Shown: in pieces, positions 10,840 through 20,201 of the stretch
Layout: every line of letters starts with the position of its first letter
Position numbering within the stretch: the stretch's first letter is position 1
The notes under the pieces: generated by a model
The model's input: the letters and a program-made list of their open reading frames with translations, nothing else
What the model was told of the DNA's origin: nothing
Database searches by the model: none
From: Chara braunii
Taxonomy: Eukaryota > Streptophyta > Charophyceae > Charales > Characeae
Assembly: GCA_003427395.1 (NCBI GenBank)
Contig: BFEA01000798.1
Location: 231,733 to 265,891, forward strand
Length of the DNA: 34,159 nt
Direction of reading: 5' to 3'
Translations under genes and position numbers: made by a program

Positions 10840-11349
10840 CTACTTAGAGTAGCAGGCTGGGGATTGAACAACTTTCGACAGGAGGTGTCGAGAAGCATGC
10901 TCTGACAACTGGCGAATTTTGTTCGTTTTGTTCCCGTCGCCGACTTCGACAGCCTGTGTGGCGAAGAGAAACTGTCGAAAATTGCATTTTCGACAGTGGT
11001 GCGGCGAGGCCCTTACCTGTTCAAAGATCGATGGCACCGGTAGCCTCGGTAGGGGCAAATCAGAAATTTTTCTAACGGCTATCGGGTAGGGGCATGCTAC
11101 AAATTTGGTGTGGGTACCGGTAGGGGCACTACGAAAACATATGAGGCCCAAACGACACCAGGGTTATATGGAAAATTTGACTTGTGTTGACTTGTGGTCA
11201 GAGGGGCGAGACAGGGTAAATCAGCCGTCAGAGGGGCTCGACGCAAAATAATGGAAAATACAGGGGTCCTAGACAAATTTTCCCTTAAAATTACGGAAAA
11301 GTAAGCAATTGGTCCCACGCCACTCTGGTAACCTACCGGTAGTCTAAAA
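10840..11349. other. No recognisable gene; GGCGAGGCCC-type fragment
   Basis: CGACAGCCTGTGTGGCGAAG (10957) and GACAGTGGTGCGGCGAGGCCC (10994) are like the ends of the MITE at 18958-19081. 11060-11240 has G-rich (GGGGCA / GAGGGGC) motifs. No coding signal. Confidence 0.5.
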
Positions 11350-11670
11350 CAGATTAACACAGATTTTACAGAGGGGTGACACAGAGTTTACAGAGGCTTG
11401 ACACGGATTTCACATACTGCAGGTTAGACAAAGTTTTAATATTGATTTAACCTGGGCTTAAAATAGTTTCACTGTAGATATGACACAGATTAAAGATATT
11501 TAAACACAGATTTGACACTGACGTAACAAAGAATCTGATGTGGGCACCAATTTAACACAGATTTATCACGGACATAACGATGATAACACAGAGTAAACAC
11601 AGATTTATCACAGACATAACACAGAGTAAACGCAGATTTATCACAGATTTGACACAGACCGCAGCTGCAA
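11350..11670. repeat. Short-period degenerate satellite (ACACAGATTTxxx)
   Basis: Repeated ACACAGATTT(A/G/T)ACAC, GACACAGA and ACACAGAGTAAACACAGATT with a period of roughly 12-14 bases over 320 bases. It reads like an old minisatellite. Confidence 0.75.
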
Positions 11671-12052
11671 TGCTCACTGCATCACCAGAAGAAAAGAAAA
11701 ATATCTGCTAGTCTGCTGCAAAGTATTCTCCACTATTCTCATTCTCATGTGAATACGGCTTAAGCTAAGAGTACACTGAGTAGACTTTTGCATCCTTTTT
11801 ATTTTCCCTCCCCCCCTGCTGTGCTGTCACACTATGTGATTGTGCACAAAGCATTTTGACATGAAGTACAACTGTATGACACTTTTGACGAGATACCAGT
11901 GTAGGAGGACCATCGAAGACTGATCTTTTGTTGATCTCTGGTTTCTTACTCATGTTGCCATGCCAGGTTATTTCAGTGAAGCAGGGAGCCACAAGGCCCA
12001 CAACCATCAATTGCGACTTTCCTTACCAGGCAAGCTGAAAGCAGGCGTGCAC
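11671..12052. other. No recognisable gene, ends at the adapter
   Basis: Unique-looking sequence without clear ORF or repeat. Linkage to what lies beyond 12090 is doubtful because of the adapter. Confidence 0.5.
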
Positions 12053-12090
12053 CTGTCTCTTATACACATCTAGATGTGTATAAGAGACAG
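12053..12090. other. Nextera mate-pair junction adapter (assembly artefact)
   Basis: The 38 bases are a perfect palindrome of the 19-base Tn5 mosaic end CTGTCTCTTATACACATCT followed by its reverse complement. This is the circularisation junction made in Nextera mate-pair libraries. It is not native DNA. The sequences to its left (GCAGGCGTGCAC) and right (CACTTTCCTATC) may not be neighbours in the real genome. Confidence 0.97.
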
Positions 12091-12100
12091 CCACTTTCCT

Positions 12101-12104
12101 ATCT

Positions 12105-12146
<42 letters not shown>
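12101..12146. repeat. (ATCA)n microsatellite
   Basis: About eleven ATCA units directly downstream of the adapter. Confidence 0.95.
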
Positions 12147-12750
12147 CAAATCAAGAACTTGGTCGTTCGTTGTTTTCTTCAATTTTATGTTTTTTTTTTT
12201 TTTTTTTTTTTTTTTTTTGTAATAAAGAAGAAAACAAGGAATGAAAAAAAAAAAAAAAGTACTGTTATTTTGCAAGGACAATTAGTGTGTGTGTGTGTGT
12301 TATGTGACACCCACGGCCGCGGCCGCTGGCGTTTCGGCCGCTGTGGCCGAGAATCCCAGCCGCGGCCGCGGCCTATGAGGCCCCCAGTCCGCGGCCTGGT
12401 TTTTTAATTATTTTTTTTCACCGTTAAAAATACGTAAAATAAAAAATAAAAAATGCGGGTGTAGGGCTTTGAAAACCCTACACCCCTATATATATTTTTT
12501 TGGAATCCGACTTTGTTTAGGATTTTTAAAAAATCAAAAACTAAAATCGATTTAAACAACATTAAAAAATATATATATAAAAAAAACAGGAATTTTTTTT
12601 GCCATTTGTTTTTATGAGATATATCGTCCCTGAGTCAACCTGTATTTTTTTTAGAATTGGATTTTTGTTTTTTGCAGGGAAATGAGGTGTTTTAAAAAAA
12701 AAAAGATGCAAAATTTAAAAATAGATAAACAAAAAACTTCAAAAAGGGTT
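12147..12750. other. No gene; homopolymer and palindrome-rich, AT-rich
   Basis: Poly-T at 12190-12218. GC-rich block at 12313-12385 with several GCGGCCGC-type palindromes. A hairpin GGGTGTAGGG ... CCCTACACCC lies at 12457-12484. Then an AT-rich stretch without coding signal. Confidence 0.6.
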
Positions 12751-12756
12751 TTGATT

Positions 12757-12825
12757 GATTGATTGATTGATTGTGAGTGTGTGTGTGTTTTTGTGTGTGT
12801 GTGTATGTGAGAGAGAGAGAGAGAG
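12757..12825. repeat. (ATTG), (GT) and (GA) microsatellites
   Basis: GATTGATTGATTGATTG, then GT-rich, then GAGAGAGAGAGAGAG, leading directly into a hairpin at 12826. Confidence 0.9.
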
Positions 12826-12896
12826 ATTTTGCTCATCCTTTCGATGGAAGTTGCGCGAGGCCGCGGCGCAACTTCCGTCGAAAGGATGAGCAAAAT
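12826..12896. repeat. 31-base near-perfect inverted repeat (hairpin)
   Basis: Arms ATTTTGCTCATCCTTTCGA(T/C)GGAAGTTGCGC (12826-12856) and the inverse (12866-12896) with one mismatch and a 9-base centre GAGGCCGCG. The right arm and what follows recur at 143-245 without the left arm. Confidence 0.9.
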
Positions 12897-12990
12897 CGAT
12901 CAAAACTTCGGCTAGAACGTCGTAATATTCACTACTACACGTATGTGTGTGTGTGTGTGTCCATGTGTGTGATATATATATATATATGTA

Positions 12991-13010
12991 NNNNNNNNNN
13001 NNNNNNNNNN
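12991..13010. other. Assembly gap (20 N)
   Basis: Scaffold gap between a (TA)n tract and a (GA)n tract. The true length is unknown. It lies about 740 bases before the PIN start codon, so promoter sequence could be missing. Confidence 0.99.

Positions 13011-13096
<86 letters not shown>
13011..13096. repeat. (GA)n microsatellite
   Basis: 43 GA units at the edge of the gap, similar to the array at the start of the window. Confidence 0.97.
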
Positions 13097-13100
<4 letters not shown>

Positions 13101-13752
13101 CTGAGGATACTTGGGTTGCAGCCAGCTGATGACGCGAATTTCAACAGAGAGTGTAGGCAGCTAAGGGAGGTAGGAGGCAGAGAGAACAAGTGTGAAAAGG
13201 AGATTGAAAGGTGGGGAGGAAGGACGGCAGCAGCAAGGTAGATATTAGTACTAATAGACTAGAGCTTCCGCATGGTATAGAGGCAGGTAGGAGGCAGAGG
13301 GAAACATCTGGAGAAACAGAAAAAGAAAACAGAGTCTATCATCTTGCTGAAGCTCTAGTTTTTGAGGGAGTGCGGACATCAGAGAAAAAAAAACAGACAG
13401 TCTATCTTGCTGGGTGGAAGGTGAAGCGGAAGGGCCGACATCAGGAAAAAAAAAAAGAAAAAAAAAAGAAGGGGGAGTGGGACACCACCACACCAGCGCG
13501 ACACCAACTTGAGGGCAGATAGTGATCGAATCATCATATATATACGATATATACGATATATACGATATATTAAAAGTATTATGAAGTGTATAAACCGGAG
13601 ATTCTGACGACTGAAGGAGGGACTGTTTTCAAATTGTGATTTGTTGTAATCTGAAGGACGGAGTTCAAACTGTAAATTTCAAATTTCAAATTTCAAATTG
13701 TTAAATTTTCTTTCTTTATATAGTAATTTCAACAACTGGTTAATCCATCATC
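13097..13752 (+). promoter_or_regulatory. Upstream region of the PIN gene, possible TATA box
   Basis: This stretch has no recognisable ORF. It contains (GATATATAC) copies near 13535-13570, a TTCAAA repeat at 13675-13700 and a TATA-like CTTTATATAG around 13713-13722. If the TATA were used, transcription would begin only a few bases before the ATG at 13753. A leader intron or a start further upstream, beyond the GA tract and N gap, is just as possible. This is inference from motif and position only. Confidence 0.3.
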
Positions 13753-15157
13753 ATGGAGTGGGCCAGTCTGCTGAATGTAGTGTGGGCCGTTGTCCCATTT
13801 TACGTGGGCATTTTGATAGGGTACCTTTCGGTTATAAAGTGGGGTATCTTAACAAAGGGGCACTACGACGGGTTGAACAACCTTAATTCCGCCTTCGTGA
13901 TCCCTGCGTACTGTTTTCTTATCCTTGCAACGGCAGACATGTACAAAATGAACCTGGTCTTTTTGATTGGTGATACGGTCGCAAAGGCTGTGTTTATAGT
14001 AGTGCTAGGCCTGGGCGTGTGGGCTTTTACAAGAAAAGACACTTTCGCTGTACAGTTCGGTTGGTGGGTGACTACAATTATGCTGGTCACTGTGCCCAAT
14101 ACCGTCATCATTGGATTCCCGCTGATGGACGCAATGTACGGCTCAGATGCAATCTCGCTCGCTGCCCAGATCATCATCGTGCAGGCGGTATTTTGGTTCC
14201 CGCTATGTAATGTCTTGTGTCAGATATGTCAGGCATTGCAGAAGGGAGGGGGAGGGGGAGGGGGAGGGGAAGAAAAACTGGCGGCAGCAGCAGCGGCGGC
14301 CGCGGCCGTGGACTGCAATTATAGCACGAACTTCAAGAAGAATGCATTGCTGCCGCCACGTGGCACAATGGGAATAATGGCGGGAGGAGCCAAGGGGGTG
14401 ACGATCACGGGGCCTGAAAAAGCGCGGGATGATCGGCACGTGGATCTCCAAAAAGGAGGCTCCGAAATGGCGGGAAAGAAGTTGGTGAGCTCGGAGGCGG
14501 GGTTGGCGGGAAACACATCCGACGCGGGGAAATGTAATCTGGAAGAAGACTCCGAGGTGGGGGCGGGAAAAACGTTGGGGAGTTTGGGAGTGGTGGTGGC
14601 GGGGGCGGGAAAGACGTCGGGGGTGGATTGGGAAGGGTGGGGCTTGGATAAGAGAGGTGAATCAGATGATTCTGAAGTGGGTCGTCGATTCGAGTTTGAA
14701 AACGGAAGTCCCTCTTTGATGACAGGATGGAACTTGGAAACAGTGCACTGCCAGGTCATCAGTCCCGCAGGACCCGCAGCCATGGCCGTACAGAGGGAAG
14801 CGTCGCTGAAGCACCTGGACCTGGACGGGCAGAACGGGGTCGCAACGGCAGATCCCGACGGGTCGGCATCGTATCTCCAACCTGCACAGAATGAAAGCAA
14901 GGCTATGGCGACAGCTGACTTGGAGTATAACTTCTTCATCTCTAACCACAGGGAAGCTTCTATGGATGACGAGCACGGTTCTTGCCCTTGGGCTTGTACT
15001 CAAACTGAGGCCCAGTGGAACGATCTGGCAAATACTCAGACTCAGAGTCACAGTCAGAGTCAGAGTCCGAGTCCGAGTCGGACTCAGAGTCATCAGAGCC
15101 GGGTTGCCGACGATGAAACGGATTCTGGAGTGATATGCAACAGAGGATGTGTTCCTG
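13753..15157 (+). CDS. PIN: PIN exon 1: N-terminal transmembrane half and most of the loop
   Basis: Encodes residues 1-468 plus one base. The start ATG (ATCATGG context) puts [20 protein letters not shown] exactly where PIN proteins begin. Predicted helices lie near 7-27, 41-60, 68-91, 102-124 and 133-160. The stretch [15 protein letters not shown] matches the land-plant pattern with YAMNL, and [17 protein letters not shown] matches LPNT...GIPLLKAMYG. The loop starts with eight glycines (165-172) and nine alanines (177-185). It is rich in Gly, Ser and Asp, and ends with a Ser/Gln run near 435-455. The donor GTAAGT at 15158 splits a codon after its first base. Without splicing, the frame would run on to a stop at 15219 through a poly-Gly tail. 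Confidence 0.95.
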
Positions 15158-16521
15158 GTAAGTACTTCCCAAAAGAAAAGAAAAAACGAGGGGGGGGGGG
15201 GGTTGGGGGGGGGGGTTAGGGGGGAAAGTAGCTCGTAGCATTATTTCTGTTGATTGGATTGGAATTTGGAACTAAATGATGACAAGGGGCCTAGTTGCAG
15301 TACTCCCCATCCGCCAAGATTTTGAATGCATCTGGACAGACGGGACGTCCGCATGCATTCGGAAAAAAAAGGTTGGGGGATGTCGAGTGAGTGGTGCAAC
15401 TAGGTAGGTCCACGATCTGTTCATCAAGTTGAACGCTTAAGCCACCATTACAGTAACTTACTTCCTGAAGTCGTGCCCGTTAGTTAACAAGCCACACAAT
15501 GATAGGAAACGTACGGGACACTACAGGAGCGCCCAAATTCATCCGACTAGAAACGTTTCTACTCTATTCTTTTCCGCGGCCGATAGCTGGGCCAAGTACT
15601 AGCGTGTTTTTTTTTTTTGTTTGTTTTTTTTTCTGTTTTTTTTTTTGTTTTTTTTTGTGTGGACCATTTCTCGATTTATGCGTGTCATCCTTGCGCAGGG
15701 GCCATGCTAATCTTTATTCTCTGTATCGTTCCAATTTAACGGATGTCCCGAAGGACATACTAGCGGTTTAATACATGTGTGTACCAATCAACCACGAAAA
15801 AAGAAAACGCAAAAAAAAACACAAAAAAAAACACGAAAAAAAAACACGAAAAAACACACATCAAATGATATGGCTTTGGCCGTAATTGCAGTCAGATGCA
15901 TTTTGGAAAGTGCTAGTGTGAGTATCACCCAACCACACCAACTAAAAATAAAATTGGAGCGGATGTGGTTGATCAACGGTTGGTACATGTGTGTAGCATT
16001 CCCCCAAATCGGCTCCAATTTGATTTATTTTATTTTTTCACGAAAAGGCTCTGCTCATTTTATAACTCCATTTCAGTAGTACTTTTTTTCTTTCTTTCCC
16101 CCTTGAATAATCAGGGCGTTGGAGTCCCGGGGCGAGGTCCCACTACAGTAGCAGAGAGGATTGAATTGAAAGCCTGAATGTGGACGAGTTTGCGGAGAGG
16201 TGGGGAAAACCGCGATTCATCTGCTTTTTTTTTTTTCGCATCTCTGCATTTAAAATTTTAAATGCGTCCCGGTTCAGATCGTTGATCCAATGATCCTTTT
16301 TTTTTTGCTAGTCGGACCCCAATCAGCTGAAATATGATGAATTTGATCGTCATCATAGTCATAACCCCTTTGACCTTCCGTTGAGGCCGAAGGCCAAATT
16401 TAAGGACCCCTTGAGCAGCATCGCCATTGACTGATTGCTGCTTGAACAGGAAGATTGAGTGAGGAGATGGTCACACGAGCAATTTCCAAAATGCATCTGA
16501 CTGCAATTACAACCAGACGAT

Positions 16522-16563
<42 letters not shown>

Positions 16564-18060
16564 AAAAACAAAAAAAAAACACGAGGTCTTGCAGTATTAT
16601 GATGAGTATGCTCGGACTGTCGGGCGGGCCTTGCTTTCTTTCTCCGACTGCTCTCAGCAGTCCCACTGGAATCTTTCTTGGGTCCCATCAAATTGGCATG
16701 ACCAACTGGAACCTTTTAAAGGGGTCTCATCAACTGAAGATGGGACCGCTTGGCCCACTGGAAGTTTTCTAGGGTCCCACCAAATTGGAATGAAAAAGTG
16801 GAAACTTCAGTGACAGGAACAAAAAATCTCTCAATTTCACCTATCTATCAGTGATAGGTAGGGCATGAGGGGTGAAATTGACCTACCTATCACTACTCCT
16901 AAGCCTATGCAAGGGACCTCTCAGCTAGTTTTGCCTCCAGCATAAACAAATGATCTCTTTCCAGCAAATAATGAACAGTTTTCAGTGTTTTGTACAAAAA
17001 AGAAAAAAGAACGAAAAGAAAAAGGTTTTTCCTGTCATTTCACACAAACCGAGAGAAGAGACTTTCTGTGAAAAAATTCTGTCGATAATGCTGTGATGGC
17101 CATTGGCCAGCAGAGAAAACCTGGAAGCACTCCAAAGCAGAAAAAAAGTCTCACAATAAACTCTGCTTCCTCGGCCTATAGAATGCCCGGCATTGCCCGC
17201 GCATTCTAATCGCGTGAAGAAGGTGAAAAAGGTAGATCATACCTGAAATGTCAAGGTCATTGTCACTGTATCTAGACTGAAGTTGCCCGAGATATTAGCT
17301 ATAATGACCATGCCCGCAGCTCTCTACTCGCGTGAAGAGAGTAGGTCATACCTTCAATGGCGCTGTTATTATTTGTGTATGTAGACTGAAAGTTGCCCCC
17401 AAATACAGCTCTAATGACCTTGCATTAACCTGCAATGTCACGTTTATGATTGCTGGATGTGAACTGAAAGTTGCTCCATATACGGCTTTTTTTAATTATT
17501 AATGACCGTGTCTTCTACTTGACAGTGTGTGAAGACGAACACGTACTAGGTCAACACCTCCAATTATGACAGATTGGACCGAATGTGAACTCAAACTGAG
17601 TCCTTACTTAAGTCACCTAAATACTCCTACTTTTTGCCTAGCTGGAACAAATTGGATTTGCCGGTTGGGCCGTTTCTATTTATAGTTTTTTCAACTTTTT
17701 TGGGAGTTTCTATTCATATATTTTTTGGGAGTTGTCACAGCTGGGGATGACATGAAGGTACCTGTAATTACCCCCCCCCCCCAACCCAAAAAAAGAAGGT
17801 TGTACCTGTAACTTGGCTGTAAGGCTGTGAGACAAAGCGATCGAGCAGCCTAGCTCAGTTGGTTAGGACCATTAGGCAGGCAAGCACTGGCAGTATGATT
17901 CAGGAGGTTGTGGGTTCAATCCCCACGAACCACCTGGGACACGCTTGGTACCAACCAACCTGGATGTTACTACCTTGGCAGGCTTGGCTTGCTCCTCCCT
18001 GTGGGTCCGTATTGGTAAGGTCTTTGGCCATCACAGAGATTCACAGCTGTGTATGTTGTA

Positions 18061-18105
<45 letters not shown>

Positions 18106-19709
18106 TGGAGGGTGTTGGCCTTAATATACACTGACTCACTGAGGTTACTCAATGGGGGTGGGGAAAGCCGATGAGAAGTGCAATTACTGGCAAAATGCAC
18201 GGTCTTTGCACTAACTAGCCAACCCGGTGAATTTGATATAAGAATGTAGCTCGGTTTTAAGCCACCAGTACTTGCCCCAGCTATCGGCCGTGGAAAAGAA
18301 TAAAAAGAATTAGAAACGTTTCTAGTCGGATGAATTTGGGCGCTGCTGTAGTAGCCCGTATGTTTCCAAAAAACGTGGCGATGGTGGCGCGACTCTAGGA
18401 AGTACTGGTGGTTTAAAGAGGAAAAAAGCTGCCTACTCCTGGTTCAGGACGTTTTGCTGCGTTCCATAATTAAAATTTAAAAGTGAGGAAATGCAAAAAG
18501 AATGGTTTCTTTTCGGAAAGAAACAACGGCAGACGCGGCATGTTTTGCAACCCCAAAGGCAAAATAACTCGCGCCAGCAAAGAAACCACGGGCCAACTCG
18601 AAATGAGCAATTGCGGTCCAAACGTATTCGTTGGGCATTTCTTTTTTTCTTTTTTTTGTTTTCCCCTCCGACACCACGGCCGTCGGTACTTCAGTTGCCT
18701 TTTCAAACTCGGCGCGGTTTTCTTTACCCACGCATCTTTTTTAAAGTTTTTTTGCCCGTTCAATAAGGTGACATGAGACATGAACTTAGTACCCCTTTCA
18801 GAAACTACCATCGTCTTCTTCCTCTTCTTCTTCTCTTTCTTTCTTTGGGAGATATGGGGTCTCGCTGCACTACTCTCCACTCTCCGGGAAATCGGAGAGT
18901 ACGCGGGGAGTTGTCAGACTCTCCGATTTCCCGGATTTTGGGTCATGGCTGCACTAAGGGCCTCGCCACACAGGCTTTCAAAACGTGAAAACGACAAAAA
19001 TGTGCCAGGTGCATCTGGCCATGTTCTAGCGGGAAGTTCATTCTCGTTTTGCACATTTCGACAGCCTGTGTGGCGAGGCCCTAACTCTACAACTATCGAG
19101 GGTACAAAACGACAGCTCAAAGTCCCCGTTTGTCTGCCCAAACTCGAGGTTAGCTCTCCAGATTTGGAGCAAATCGGCGGTTCCTTCGAAGGTAGAACCG
19201 CATAACGGATTTTGCAGGCTGGGCACTCTCCGGCGTCGAAGAGTACAATTCTTTTGTGGTTTCTGACAGCTCTCCGAATTTCTTTTGGGGTTCTAAAGTA
19301 GAGTTAGTGCAGCGATGCATAATTCTCCGAATTTTGGCGAAGTAGAGTAGTGCAGCGAGACCCATGATCCTTCTGTTTGTTAAAGGTAAATAAATGAGGA
19401 ATGAGGGAGAAGGTACGCGAATGAGGCTCGACAATGAACTGTTTCACAAACTGCACTCTTTTAGCTCTCATCGATAGATCTGTGATTCTCTGACAGACTG
19501 ACACTAACTTGGTTTCACATTTATGCAATCTTATGGGGATTTTCTCTTGCATTTTTTTTTTTTTTTTTTTTTTTTGTGGGCGCCGGGCTGGGGGAGGTCG
19601 TTGGTAACTTGGCAGCTGGAAGCTTTGAACTGGAATACAAAAAGGCGGGAGCGAGCCAACCAGAAAGCTTCTGGAGTGTTCCCCTTTCAGGTTTATTGGG
19701 CGGTGATCG

Positions 19710-19740
<31 letters not shown>

Positions 19741-20164
19741 GGGGAGAGGAAGAATGATGAGCGAAAGAATGCTGATAATGAAAAGAGCTTTGCCAAGGGT
19801 GACCCCGCCTTGACGTCGATGGTGGATGTGAAAGTGGAATGCCCACAACTTTCTGAAGGATCCGATTCGTTGCAGAAATCCGGCGGTGCGCCGGCATCGC
19901 ACAAGTCTACTGAAGTAGCAACTCTCAATGAGCAACGTCTCTCGTCTTCAGAAATTCTCCAGATGTTAAAAGTGAGCGGAAACGCGTGTTCTCGAAGCCC
20001 GATGATGTGGTCTGGAGTGCTTGGTCTCACCTATGGTCTGCTTGCATCACGGTATGTTTTCCACCCTCCCCCCTTTCTCACCTGCTTTTTAAAAGTCCTT
20101 TTTTGGAGTTTTAACACTCCAGGGCCTAACAATTCCTTATCCCGCCCTCCCCCCTCGTTTTTTA

Positions 20165-20201
<37 letters not shown>

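Larger units (their letters stand above)
15158..19615 (+). other. PIN: PIN intron 1 (4,458 bp)
   Basis: GTAAGT donor, CAG acceptor. It contains a G-run just after the donor, a hairpin element (15288-15408), a MITE split by a U6 retropseudogene (15437-15771) and poly-A at 16523-16561. It also holds a MITE family C cluster (17180-17520), a tRNA-derived SINE head (17843-18060), a second TTAA MITE (18257-18416), and a 507-bp inverted-repeat element containing a nested MITE (18857-19363). I see no coding sequence inside. Confidence 0.85.

Noticed and set aside
15158-15219. Extension of PIN exon 1 to the stop at 15219
   Set aside because: The frame becomes Lys- and Gly-rich low-complexity sequence right after a consensus GTAAGT donor.
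14960-15241. Minus-strand frame with Ser-Asp repeats opposite PIN exon 1
   Set aside because: Shadow of the Ser/Gln-rich coding strand.
17843-17935. Intact tRNA gene
   Set aside because: A and B boxes are present, but I cannot fold an acceptor stem and anticodon arm, and the sequence continues as a SINE-like body.
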